Part shown: positions 49,525 to 61,100 of the stretch, piece by piece
Numbering within the stretch: the stretch's first letter is position 1
How the letters are laid out: the number at the start of each line of letters is the position of its first letter
From: Pseudisothecium myosuroides
Lineage: Eukaryota > Streptophyta > Bryopsida > Hypnales > Lembophyllaceae
Direction: 5' to 3'
Assembly: GCA_951799445.1 (NCBI GenBank)
Contig: OX637287.1
Location: 44,483,724 to 44,547,723, forward strand
DNA length: 64,000 bases
The notes under the pieces: generated by a model
Told to the model about the DNA's origin: nothing
The model's input: only the letters and a program-made list of their open reading frames with translations
Database searches by the model: none
Position numbers and translations under genes: made by a program

Positions 49525-51983
49525 ATGTGTACTAATTTAAAATAGAGTCACTTGGATAAATTAGTGTTACAGGCATGGATTAGATAGGATAAAGGAGTGT
49601 AGTTTTGCCAACCAAAAAATATTAGCCCCTAACTACCTTAGCAGCTATATATGGTTGCTCCAAAATTTTAGATCACTTGTGTGTAGCAATAGTCAATTTC
49701 TTTAACCGTTCTAAAAATCTTTACGAGCAATATCAAAGATTAGCTAATGGAAGTTTTTATTTTTTTGCCTAAAAAAATAAATATTTGATTTTGAGAGATT
49801 TTCAAAGACATATATTATAGCTGCAAGGTTGCTTCGTCACTGCCTAGGCAAATAATTAATTATTTTGAAAATTTAATGATTGCCACCTCAAAGAGGAATT
49901 TTTGAAATTCAATTTTTTGGATAAATGAATAATTGTAGCTAGTTTCACCTTTCATCCAATCTTTAACCTACGTTTTCAATCCTAACACAACTTCTACCCT
50001 CATGCACGAGTTTCTCATAGAGCTTCAAAAGCCTCTTAATGTATATAAAGAAATGAGAATGCAAGCTTTTTATACAAGTGGGGTGGTAGGAGGTAAACAA
50101 CCCATGTGAGATATGTGAATTAGGATTAGTCAACTGCTCATAGTCAAGTCAATAGTACACATTGTGTTCAAAGTAGAATTTCAAACTTCAGTTAGGCATA
50201 GTAGAATAACTTTTTTTAAAGAAATGAATTACATTAATGTAAAAAATCAAGCTAAATTTCAACTCCAAAAATCCATTTGAGATTTCAATCCTCCAATCAA
50301 AAGTTATGGACAAAATTCATGGAGGGATTGGAAAGGATATTTTCTTTGACATCTTCAAACATCCTCTCTGAATTTTGTGTATAAATTTTGATTGGAGGCT
50401 CAAAATCACAAACAGATTTTTGGAAATGAAATTTATCTTGATTTAGCAACTTTTTTTAGTTCAAAATTTTTTGGAGAAAAATGTTCTACTATGCCTAAAT
50501 GAGGTCCAAAATTCTACTTCAAACATAATTCCTACATTTTGACAATGAGCGGTCAAACTCTCATCTTCAAATTATCCCGTAGCCTTTGAGGATTCATGAT
50601 GGACAATGAATTTCATTATAAAAATGACCTCTCCACCCTTCAATCGTATAGAATGTCAATGAAATAATTCCTTCACTTTGTCATCAACAATTTTCTTGAT
50701 GGTAGATGGCACATGGATTTTGCGTTCACCTTGTAGTCTAAATTTATTTGATTTTTTACTCATGTGCTATAATTTCTAAATGTTTTGTCCTTCCTTTCAT
50801 TTTCTTTCATTTTTTTCCACCAAACGTCCAACATAATTTCCAAAATAGTCCGCCATCATTTATTGGAATTATTTTTTGGCAAAGCTACCCTACACCTACG
50901 GTATGTATCATTAGTGGAAGAGTAAAGCTTGCCAATTTTACTTAATTTTCTAGCTTTGAGCAAAGCTTGCAATTGCCAATTTCACTTTTGAGATCTAAAA
51001 CATTGTACTTATCCATTTGCTTTGTAAATGGTCCTAATAGAAAGTATAAAGTGTTTTCATGATTTCCACCATTGAAAATTTAAACATGCAAGTGTCAATT
51101 TGGAGTTATTTCTACTTGTCTCAAAAAATTGCATTTCAACAATTGCAAAGTGGATTGTGTAATGAGTTTGATAGCTCTTCATATAAACTTGAGGTTTTTT
51201 AAATTGTATTTTGGTTTGCTAATACAAATTCTAGACAATTGTTTAGGTCTCCTCAAATCTCAAAAACTCTTATATGCAAATTTCTCAAACAATGTAAGGA
51301 GGGGCAGCATACTAAAAATAGAATTCATAAATTTCTCTTGTTATAATCCACAACTCCTATGCAATTCCGCACTCAAAACTGGTATACACACTAATAAGCA
51401 AGCACTTCAAACATCTATATAGTTAGATTTTGAAAAGAAAACAATCTGCTTCCTTGGAGATAACTATAAGCCTACATCAGAAAAGTTGGGTCAGTCTAGT
51501 TTGATGCCAAAGACCATTTCAATGTCATTTTTCCAATCACTTTGATACTGAGTTGGTATGGGGGTTGGCACCAAATTATCTTGATAGCGTTTCAATGCAC
51601 CATATTGACATGCCCTGAGGTTCTTGATGCATGCTCTTTTTTCATAGGAAAAATGCACTTTGAAAGGTTGAGGCACTTACTATAGGGGTTAATGTAGTCT
51701 TCTCTAAAAGCACCCATGCTCTAAAAGCAAATATGACATAGAAGTGCTTTTTTCTTTCTTCAATGTACCAACAATGTACATTTTAGGAGGTGGTCACTTT
51801 TAGTGACCACTACATTTCAACTTCAAAAAAATTCATAACTAATTCCACGAAGGTTCAAAAAATATGAAACCACTTGGGTTAGATGCCAATTCCATTTTTT
51901 TTTCTATGAAAATTGTTGAACTCATTGTTTCAAGGAGTTTAGCTTCCCCAAGAAGGAAATTAGCTCTTAAGTGGTTGCTTTAA
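49525..51983. other. Module intergenic region
   Basis: Homologous to 35520-36600 except for an insertion of about 1.1 kb (49812-50899) that carries a diverged foldback (50038-50560). A GTGCTC-type repeat is at 51709-51980. No gene. Confidence 0.5.
50038..50560. repeat. Diverged foldback element
   Basis: Arms matching those of 36915-37530 (TAGGCATAGTAGAATAAC against its near-complement at 50490), but with more mismatches. Confidence 0.75.
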
Positions 51984-52205
51984 CCCTTAAACGCCTAGCT
52001 GTTGACTGTGGATATCATCCTTTTTGGTATTGTGTGACATCATCTACTTTAAAAAGAAACAAAGTACTTATTAGAGGTCAAACTATTGTGCAAGATCTCT
52101 CCTTTTTGCACAAAATTTCAAGGACAAACAATTGGCCTTTTATCCTACATAAAAAGATTCTTTGTCAACCATCGGACAAAAAACATCCTCGGTGTCATTT
52201 AAGGG
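51984..52205. mobile_element. TTAA-type MITE, 222 bp
   Basis: Ends CCCTTAAACGCC and ATTTAAGGG; TTAA on the left (51980-51983), TTCA on the right. Confidence 0.65.
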
Positions 52206-53212
52206 TTCAAAACAGACTACCGCTTATAGGCAACCACTCTACTCTAGATGCTTTATTCCCAAATGTGAGAAAAAACTAGACGAACAAATTGATCCGCTCT
52301 TCATTCCCTTGTCTGTGGCTCAATATGATACTACGCTCACACCAGCTATGGATTTTGCCAAGGTTAGGGTGCACAAAAATGGGCCTATAAGTGTAAAAAT
52401 TTGCCCTTATTTTGTGGTTGATTGATTGTCCATTTTTGTACATTACTAAGTCCTAGTAGTTTGTGTTGAAATATTAGACACTAATCTACCAAAGATATTA
52501 TTTTAAATTAGTGCAAGTTGAAACATTCTTGTATTGTACCAATTTCTTGTATTGTATTAAATTTTGCAATGACACTAATCTCTCCACACACGCACACTAT
52601 TAAGATAAATTAATGTAGCCAATTTGGAGTCATTGAGTCCAAATATGAAATCAAATTTTTTAAATTTGTCATTTGGTTGTGAAGGTTTAGATGTTTCCGT
52701 AATGTAAAAAACAATTGGAATTCTGAACCCTAGGTCTACAATCTACATTGGATACGCTTATGAATAGTAAGGTCACAACACCTAATTGTGACATGTTTGC
52801 CAAACCCAATCCCATCTAGATTCTTGCCTAAAATGTACAACTTTCATATGTGAAGGCCTACAGTCAGTTATAGATACACCTATTTTCAACACTTTGAAAA
52901 TTCATAGTTTATTCATATGCATTCAAAGAGAATCTAGAATCCCCTTGCAAATACCAACAAAATCTAAGAAAAGCTTTCACAGTTCAAAACTCAAATTTTC
53001 ATTTTAATACAGTTACATTTAGGTGTTGTTACCTTAGGGCATCTTCAATAGTTTATTATAACTACCCCATTAAATATAATTGCATCTTTTGACTACTTTG
53101 TAATTAGAATTTGAAATTTTTATGATTAGGACACTATAATTTTTGTCTTTTAGCTAGCCTTTGAAGTGGTTTACTTTCTTTGACCAATGTGTAAATTTTA
53201 GTCTTTTTGTAC
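52206..53212. other. Intergenic region with exon-like stretch
   Basis: 52268-52390 is the module C copy of the exon-like stretch at 38020. The rest is AT-rich with no gene. Confidence 0.45.
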
Positions 53213-53216
53213 TTAA

Positions 53217-54137
53217 CCCCTAAAGTTCCATGACTATATTTTCACTTAAAATGCTCAAAAATTGCCATTTTTAGTAAAAGTACCAAATTTTGGGAAATTT
53301 TTTTTTTGACACATGTAATTATAGGATCTTGTAGTATGCTAACTTGAGAACTCGTGGTAAAAATTTCAGAAATTTCCACAGTGTCAACTGCAAGATATAA
53401 GAATTCAAATTCATTGAAATCATTTTTTTGGCCCTGCGAAAAACATGGCAACTACACTTCACAAGGTCACATTTGCATGAAAAAATGTCCAAAATGGTGG
53501 TGCTTCTTTGAATTCTTTTTCCTTAACAAGTTGGCTACATGCTTAAAATCTTTCAAATCAATTGGAATTGTACAACATATAGGAAAATAATAGTAAGTCG
53601 AAAGAACAGAGAATGATTCAAAATATAATGTTGTTAAAATTTTAATTATTGAATTGAAAAAATGTGAATCCAATGGCTGTAATGTTGTAATAAACAATCT
53701 ACATCCTATAATTTTTTTTTTCAAAAAATATTGAAAATTGAGTGAAATAAACAACTTCAAAGTTTATTTTAGAGTAGGGGATCCATATTTGCCCGCAAAC
53801 TAAAATTCCTCATAACTTTTGACTCATCGATCAAAATGGAATAATTCAAAGCTTTCCAAGTATATCTAAGTCTAGAAAACCAATTTCAAATTTTTTTTTT
53901 TGAAAAAAGTGATTTTTCTTATCTGCCCGGATTGCCCAGTAATGAAAAAAGTAACATACTACTAGGCCATAGTTTTTGACTCCTATTTTCAAATGTCATG
54001 AAATTTAGTGCATATAGAAGATATTCCTTGTCCCTTTCTTCTGTTAAAAATTCAGCCTAAAATATGGAAATCTCCAATCACATGTACCTATCCAAAGTTT
54101 TTATGCTGCTAAAAATAGCAGGCTAGTCCATTTGAGG
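53217..54137. mobile_element. TTAA-type (piggyBac-like) MITE, copy 3
   Basis: 921 bp; left end CCCCTAAAGTTCC, degenerate right end GTCCATTTGAGG, TTAA at 53213-53216 and 54138-54141. Very similar throughout to 47919-48842. Confidence 0.88.
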
Positions 54138-54141
54138 TTAA

Positions 54142-55091
54142 TCAAAGCACTTTTGAGTGTACTTTGAGTGATTAAAAAATTTAGTTTTAAAGTGAAAAAC
54201 AAACAAAACTATCCATGTATATATTCCTCACAAGTATATTTCTATTGAAAGTTTCCAAAAGTGCAATTAAACCGTTCTCACACTTAATTGCCATTGATTG
54301 ACTGTTGATTCTTTAGATTTTGGTATTATGACTAAGCCATGTGATAGTTATAGTGGCCTAGGATGTTGTTCTTTGAAAATTCATAGTAATTACATGTCAT
54401 ATCTGAAATATTTTATTATTTTTTTGAAAATTCATGATTTTCAATGGCTAATGCTTTAGAAATGTTTTTTTTTTTTTTTCTAGAAAAGGTGCCTCTAACT
54501 ATGTTGAATTGCCTATTTTAAAGGTTTGGGGTGTTTCACTTTTATTCCAAAGTAGTCAAAAGATAGAGTTATAAAGTATATTACTTGTTTTTGACAATGG
54601 CCTTAAAGATGATTTCCACAGTGACCAAACCATCATTCATGGGCTAAAGTGGCAACTATTCAACAAGAAAAACATTAGCTTTGCTTAAAAGCAAGTGTAA
54701 GCAATCCATTTTCAATATTACTTTATCCATGTACTTTGTCCCCATGGCGGCCTATGGGCCTAAATCGCATAGATATTTTGTGTGTCGATATTGCAGGTCG
54801 TTAAAGTGGTCATTTGAAGTCCATCCAGCAAGGTGAAATTACTCCAACCAAAGTTAAATATAAAAAATTGCCCCTCAGTATTTTAAAATGGTTAATTTTA
54901 CAGCTCTTCACCTCTCCAAGCTAATTTGGGGCCTCTAATTCCAAGTATGAATTCAAAATTTCCAAATTTTATTGTGGCTCACAAATAAATAATTCCAATG
55001 TTTCCCTCTAGCACCCGGCATGTAAATTCCCCCTGCAGGTATGACCACTTCTTTTTCTTTTTCTTTTGAATAAATGGAACGAGCCATTGCA
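54142..55091. other. AT-rich intergenic region
   Basis: A short stretch near 54600 (GATGATTTCCACAGTGACCA) resembles the end of the small MITE at 28938. No gene. Confidence 0.45.
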
Positions 55092-55095
55092 TTAA

Positions 55096-55732
55096 CCCCT
55101 AAATGCCCAAGGCTTGTTTGGAGCTTCTTGAAATTTGCTCTAAATTGAACAAAAAGCCAACATTTTCATAAGTTGTACCAATTTCTTTTAAATTGTAACC
55201 GTACAAATTCAAACTAGACATATTAGAGATCACATGGGAAAAGAAAACATAACAATATCACTTACAAATTGAAAGATTATAATGTGTGATCATGAGGGTG
55301 TTAAAACTATGAAAATTTTTCAATTCTCTTTTTGCATGTCAACTCTAAAAAGTTGGTCACTAAAAAAATATGAGGTTATAGGGCCTAGCATGCACAACCC
55401 CAGTCAATTTACAGTTTTTCAAAATCTATTCTACATTTTTTTAAATTGAGTTTCTAAGGTGATTTTTTCTCCAAGGTCTAGTGTATTTGAGGCTCATTTC
55501 CAAGAGCCCTCAACACTACGGGAAGTCAAGATTGCAACAGGTATCCTTGCACAAAATCTTGAATAGAAAAATCATAATCCTTCATTTTTAAGATCAACTT
55601 TTTGAACCTAAAACTAGACTTCAAAAAGAGTTCTCCAAAAATATAAACTACTAAAAATAGCAATTCGGTTGGGTTTTACTTAACTTCAAAGTTTTTGAAA
55701 CACCAGAATTTGGTGCCTCAGGCAATTAGGGG
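55096..55732. mobile_element. TTAA-type MITE with CCCCTAAATGCC ends
   Basis: 637 bp; ends CCCCTAAATGCC and GGCAATTAGGGG, TTAA at 55092-55095 and 55733-55736. The interior is unlike the 53217 family. Confidence 0.88.
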
Positions 55733-56020
55733 TTAAAAGAAAAAAAAACAATACAAAATAGCCGAGCCACACAGGCTAGACAATAAAGGGATATTAAGAG
55801 CAAAAAGGAAAAAATCCAAGTAAGGACCTTAGTGAAAATACAAGAGGGAGGACCCTTCTTATTCTAATAAATGGAGGTATGACCACTTCAACGTCCTGCT
55901 AGTCTGCTACACCACCTTGGCTGGTTGGCGCTGAGTGTGTCCGTGTCTCAGCAGCTGTGAAAGTATGAATCCTTGGTGACTGGTAAGATTCTTGCTTCCA
56001 ATTGTCAACTTCTCTTTGAC

Positions 56021-56279
56021 GGTTGTGTCTAAACTAGTGCAACGAGCCTCTTGTGGAGGTAAAGCGAGAGGTCAATGTAAAAAAAACTACCCCCTATTTT
56101 GTGTTGTCTTTAGGGTACGTTCAAGGCCTCTCTCAGCTAATTTGGGGCCTCTGATTGCAAATATGAACTCAGAATTTGCAAATTTTATCATGCCTCGCAA
56201 ATAAAAAGTTCCCCAGGGATAAAACGGGGGGGCAAAACGGCCTCCGCAGGAGGCTCGTTGCACTAGTTTAGACACGACC
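56021..56279. mobile_element. Mutator-like MITE with perfect 9-bp target duplication
   Basis: 259 bp; inverted ends of about 38 bp beginning GGTTGTGTCTAAACTAGTGC (right end begins GGTCGTG when complemented). The duplication CTCTTTGAC is at 56012-56020 and 56280-56288. Module B has the empty site near 40948 (TTCTCTTTCACCC). It lies about 1 kb upstream of the intact AP2-like gene. Confidence 0.92.
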
Positions 56280-56288
56280 CTCTTTGAC

Positions 56289-57260
56289 CGCCCTCCTCTC
56301 CAGTCCAGCATCCGACCAAGCCCGCTGCTTTGCTAGGCCCCCCTCCTGTCTGTACGTAGTCCCCCCTCCTCCTTCTCCCCCCTTGTTCGTTCTCATCCGT
56401 TTTCTCACACTTGTTGTACGAGCTCCGACACCCATTTGATGGAGGGCTACATAAGCCAAGCGAGTCAGTGAAGCAGGCATTTCGTTGCGGCAGTTCGTGT
56501 TTCAGAGTTTCATCAGGTTCACTCGGATTGAGGGCGCGCTCTCGTGCTAGTGCTGAGCAGATGTGGCCTGTTAGTTTCAGTTTGTCCCACTGAGTTTTTC
56601 CTCCGATGCTTCTCTAGCTAGCTGGATTGTTGACAGAGTGAAGTGCGAGGCGCAGCTAGTTTGGAGAAGAGGCTGGAGACTTGGAATTGAGAGCCATATG
56701 TATTTGTGTGTGTGTGTGTGTTGTACAACTGCTAGTCTAGTCGGTGTTTGCAGTGCCGTTTCTCTGGAATTCATGGGATCTCGTACACAGGATCGGAGAA
56801 ACCCGAGATTGAAATAGGACGAATGCCCTTTGTGTCGATGGAAATCGAACCGATGTCCTTTTGCGTCCCGGGGCCAAATTCGAATTCCTAGTGTATCCTA
56901 TTCTATTATCGGAGGAAACGGACTATGGAATTCTTCGCAGGCATTTCGTAGATGGACATTTTCGATTAGTCTCCTGTGGTACTGTTCATTAGGTTTACAG
57001 CCATTGATCAACCCATCGTCCGTGATGTTTAGTTACGAGTTTCGTTAGTCCCCGCAAGTACGTTGCAATCGCAAGTGCTCTCGAGGTGATGATGGTGTAT
57101 GAGCCTAGGCCCTGACTTTGCCGTTTCTGGGGGAAAGTGTTGTTGACATGTGAGTGGCGAAGTGAGGAGAAGCCTAGTTCGACCAATTTGAGAAATATGG
57201 GACACACCAATTAAGTGGTTCTTGCCCGTGCAACCTGATCGTAATCAACGGCAGCCAAAT
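56289..57260 (+). promoter_or_regulatory. Upstream region of AP2-like gene C
   Basis: Pyrimidine-rich tract at 56340-56400, then sequence conserved with gene B up to the start codon (AACCTGATCGTAAT, GCAGCCAAATATGG). A TG microsatellite lies at 56706-56721. Likely promoter and 5' UTR. Confidence 0.5.
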
Positions 57261-59051
57261 ATGGACCCGCGCGAGTGGCTTTTGAAGGTGGTGATAGTCC
57301 GGATAGAGTTACAGCAAAAAGACCCCAGCTTCTATGTCAGGTCTTTACCGCTTGACTCCTGTAGCTCCGAAACATGGTGTATAGTCAGAGAAACTTTCAC
57401 GGGGGGCAACAATGGCAACGGTGATGAACTTGGCCCCGCTTTTGAAACTGCCGCGCTCGATGGCTTGGCATTACTCCATGTGATTTGGATGGTCGAGAAG
57501 AATGACAATCTCCGTGAAGTTTTTTCTCGAGCCCTACAATCTATTCGTCAGGCAATTCAACGTGCTGGCGGCTCTTATGAACCCGACCACTGGTTGCACG
57601 GGTTCTTTTTCAAACGTCTCTATCAAATGCCCACATCTAAACCGGGTTCCAAACAGAAGTACGTTCACGCTTCTGAATCGGATTCCGAGCTTGCAATTGC
57701 ATGCACCCTCCATGCTTTCCTCGCGTCAGTGCTGCACCTCCTCACTTCTGTATTCCAGTACCTCATTGGTTATGTGGACCGGGGTGGCTCCAAAACCTAT
57801 TCCTCCGGTGCCTTCGACTTCAGAGCCAGCTTCGTCGCTCTTGTGCTCTTCCAAGGTGCCTACGTCTGGATCAAGTTCCGACAGGCAGCCCGACCCGACT
57901 GCCGCAAGCGCAAAGCTCCTGACGTTGAGAATGAAGTCGTGGATATCGAACCATGCAACCTCAAAGGCGTTTATGCCCGACCCATCAAGGAGAAATCGTC
58001 CGGCGCCATCGCACGCCTCAAGTACGAGCCCAGATTCACACCGCCGAGACAGGAAGGGGACGACGGCACCGACCTACGCTCCAAACGCCTTCCTCTCGGT
58101 GAGTACCACACTCGTGCTGAGGCCCAGATTGTGCTTCAAATAGCCCGGTACCATTATGACAAGGATGGAGGTTGTGTGGAGCTTGAGGATGGTCGGTACA
58201 AGTTTCCCATTCCATCGATGAGTGAGCAAGAGCGGGGGCTCACAGGCAAGGAGAAGAGGAAATGGGTCATGAGCACAGCGAAGCAAGTGGGGAAGCAAAT
58301 GTATGCCGACTTTCAGAGGGAGAAGGGGAAATACTTGGCCATGGCGACCGAGGCCGGTTCCCATGGGGCAGAATGCAGTGACCGTTCTTCGTCTGCACTG
58401 CCACTTGCCTGTTCATCTCTTCCTGTACTTACCACTATGGCGGCTGAGGCTACCATCGCGGCCGCAGCTCCGTCATCTCCAAGTCTACCATTGCTTCCAT
58501 TTGATGGCGCTATTGTGGGAGATGCTGATGATTCTTGTGAGGCTCTTTCTGGTTTTGAGGACATGCTTGCTGAGCTTGTTTATGATCCCGGGTTGCCAAA
58601 CCCTAGGGATCACCAATCGAACGTCGTCTCCTACCAAATGCAGTACCAAGGATTTGCTCCGCTCCCTGGAGACCCGAGTTTACCAGAAGTCGGAGCTGTA
58701 CCAGGGGGGATTGAGCATGACTCAGATCCTAGCCCTTGTTTCCAGGAAGAAAGGGATCTTGCAGATGTGGGCACAGAAGATATTGATGGAAGGGTCTTGC
58801 TCCCACAAAGTGTCCCGGATCTTCAGCAGCTGCTGCTTTGTCAGAAGAAGTGTCTGGAGGATAATGCGAGACAATTTGTAGACTTGGATCATCAGCTAAA
58901 AGCGTACCAGATACAAAATTCGAGACTGCATCAAGAGAAGGAGCAATTGCAACAAGAAAAGGAGCAATTGCAAAGCAGGTTGGAACAAGTGGCCAAATTT
59001 CAAGTTGCCACTTGGACTGGAAGCACGATTGACGTTCAACAGAGGGATTGA
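57261..59051 (+). CDS. Basic/coiled-coil protein with AP2-like segment, intact copy C
   Basis: Single-exon ORF of 596 aa from the ATG at 57261 (the frame is open 39 bases further upstream but has no ATG there). Residues 147-170 and 189-207 are hydrophobic. RKRK at 215-218 could be a nuclear signal. Residues 234-318 resemble a stretched AP2/ERF DNA-binding fold: GVYARP, an A-I-A-R-L-K-Y strand, KRLPLGEYHTRAEAQIV and a helix ending near FPIP, with an insertion of about 20 residues between strands. Residues 417-445 are acidic (DADDSCEALSGFEDMLAELV), and 520-580 form a Gln/Glu/Leu coiled coil (HQEKEQLQQEKEQLQSRLEQ). A transcription-factor role is inference and the AP2 match is by eye only. The gene faces SINA-like gene C tail to tail. 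Confidence 0.7.
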   Translation: MDPREWLLKVVIVRIELQQKDPSFYVRSLPLDSCSSETWCIVRETFTGGNNGNGDELGPAFETAALDGLALLHVIWMVEKNDNLREVFSRALQSIRQAIQRAGGSYEPDHWLHGFFFKRLYQMPTSKPGSKQKYVHASESDSELAIACTLHAFLASVLHLLTSVFQYLIGYVDRGGSKTYSSGAFDFRASFVALVLFQGAYVWIKFRQAARPDCRKRKAPDVENEVVDIEPCNLKGVYARPIKEKSSGAIARLKYEPRFTPPRQEGDDGTDLRSKRLPLGEYHTRAEAQIVLQIARYHYDKDGGCVELEDGRYKFPIPSMSEQERGLTGKEKRKWVMSTAKQVGKQMYADFQREKGKYLAMATEAGSHGAECSDRSSSALPLACSSLPVLTTMAAEATIAAAAPSSPSLPLLPFDGAIVGDADDSCEALSGFEDMLAELVYDPGLPNPRDHQSNVVSYQMQYQGFAPLPGDPSLPEVGAVPGGIEHDSDPSPCFQEERDLADVGTEDIDGRVLLPQSVPDLQQLLLCQKKCLEDNARQFVDLDHQLKAYQIQNSRLHQEKEQLQQEKEQLQSRLEQVAKFQVATWTGSTIDVQQRD

Positions 59052-60055
59052 ATGATTTTGGATTCTTTGCGGAGTAAAATGAAGCCATCTATTTCCTGGA
59101 ATCATATTATTTACGTTTTTTTGAGTCTGAGCCCTTTGTGGTTTGTATCGTTTGTGGAGCATATGAACGAGTTTTCAGTATCAATAGGTTCGGTTTAGAT
59201 GGTCACGTGGTGATATTAACTGAAGAAATCAGTTCACCTTGTGGACTTAAGGAGGAGCCAGATAATATATGTAGATAGTTGACGCAGTGGAGAAATTGAA
59301 TGTCCGATAAATTGGCAGCGTTCCGCGTGCCATTTTGATTTCATTCAAGATTAGCACTGCTGAATGATATGCCAATTATTTCTCAAATTACATTTCATCC
59401 ACAACATTGTGCACCACTAAGGTGGGATTTCCAACCCCCTCTCTGCGTCCACTGTCGGCTCCAAAAACTATTTCCTTCCTTCATTTCTTGTCGGTCTACC
59501 ACTTCGTTTCAATGGAATACTGCCAATTTACAGAATACTTGACGTAGTCATGGCTTGTTGCGGACTCAGGACACGTGGTTTAAAGGAAACTCATTGTAGC
59601 GAGAATCATGAGTTGCTGCAGAAACCAGTCCCCACTTGCAGTAGACTGCAGCACCAGCTTCTGAGCTCTCAAATTGAATTTTACCGTTTCAGAGAAATTG
59701 GTGGTCAGTTGGAGGCTTTTGCAGGGTGTTGAGCAACCTTGGATGGCAAAGAAATGTTGTGTTTCAAATTGAAAGTAAGTCAAGTCCATTGAGCCAGTTT
59801 AGAGTTCTTATTGATGAAGCTCCACTGTGTTTTCCTGGGCAACATCGTCTGGATCCTCACGTTCCATTTCCGCCATATAGGGCATTGGACTGAGCTGTTG
59901 TGAACCATCTTTCCAATCTGAATCTCCATTTCATTAAATGAGCGGGATTCCAATACTTTGGCACGTTGCAGGACTTGCGACCTGAAACATAAATCCATAT
60001 ACCTGTCCTAGTTCGTGGCCTTAAATTATACCTTTGTGATGATATATAGTATGTA

Positions 60056-60136
60056 CTCCCACTGTCTCAAAGTAATTTCGGTGTTTCTTTTGCAAAACGC
60101 AGAGGACACACCGGTATACTTTTGAGACAGAGGGAG
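60056..60136. mobile_element. Very short Stowaway-like MITE, 81 bp
   Basis: Ends CTCCCACTGTCTCAAAGTA and TACTTTTGAGACAGAGGGAG, TA at 60054-60055 and 60137-60138. Block A2 shows the empty site near 25960 (AGTATGTCACAATTTT). Confidence 0.9.
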
Positions 60137-60667
60137 TACAATTTCGGACGCCAGAATCGAGCCAATTTCACGAAATTGCGGTTTTTGTTTGCTGTGATAA
60201 AGCTCAGTTGAAAATCATTAGGCTCCTGGATGATGGATCAGCAACCAAGCTTGATAGTTTCCCGTCCCACATTGAGGCCCTTGGCAACACGCCCATCAGA
60301 GCATTGAATTGTCAATACAAGTAGAAATAATGTTTAAACTACAACTAAATGTTCCTCATTTGACAAGTGTTTGTACCTTGAAAGGATTTGCACCTATCCA
60401 GTTGCTTGTCCAGAACTTGACATGTATACCAATCCTAGTTTTCTGAAGTTCTTCAGGTGCACTTGAATTTCACAATCTTGAATGTCAATTTCGTTAATTA
60501 CTCCACGACTTTGGTACTTTTCAGGGCGTGCAACTTGGAACACAATTCTATACCATCCCTAGCTTTTCGAGCTTTGTGCATTTCAATGTCAATTTAATTT
60601 TGACTAGCATTGAGCCAACTTAAAGAAATTGACTATCTTGGCACTCTAAAGCATGGAAACTTAACTA

Positions 60668-60979
60668 CACTAAATAGGGTATTTAGTGTTGGCAACACTA
60701 TTTGCAAACCATGACACTAAATATCATTAAGCCTACTAAAGTAAGTAACATTAAATGTAATTTCTAACATTAAATATACTCTATGGTAAATCTGAAATCT
60801 GAAAATGTTTACATTTAGTGTTAGAACTTATTAAAGGAAGGTAGAAGGGAAGAGAAGGCAAAGGCGGCACATTGAAGTTTAGCACTACACTAATCGTCCT
60901 AAAATTGACATTTAGTGTAGGGTCAAGTAGAATGGTAATTACACTAAATGTAATCCAACACTAAATACCCTTTTTAGTG
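60668..60979. mobile_element. TA-flanked MITE with CACTA-like ends
   Basis: 312 bp; ends CACTAAATAGGGTATTTAGT and the complementary CTAAATACCCTTTTTAGTG, TA on both sides. Empty in block B near 45118 (CTTAACTAGTACGAC). Confidence 0.88.
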
Positions 60980-61100
60980 TAGTGTGAGTATATATTAATC
61001 ACACTTCTCCGTCTCCAATTGCTTGAAGAATTTCATCTTCCTATCTTCAGTTTGAGCTTCGTGGATTAAATGGTTTAATTCAATTTCAATTGAAACGTGA

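Larger units (their letters stand above)
59340..61100. repeat. Module intergenic block, copy C
   Basis: Fourth copy of the block at 20395. Minus-strand remnants include RAKVLESRSFNEMEIQIGK near 59950. It carries two TA-flanked MITEs (60056 and 60668). Confidence 0.6.
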
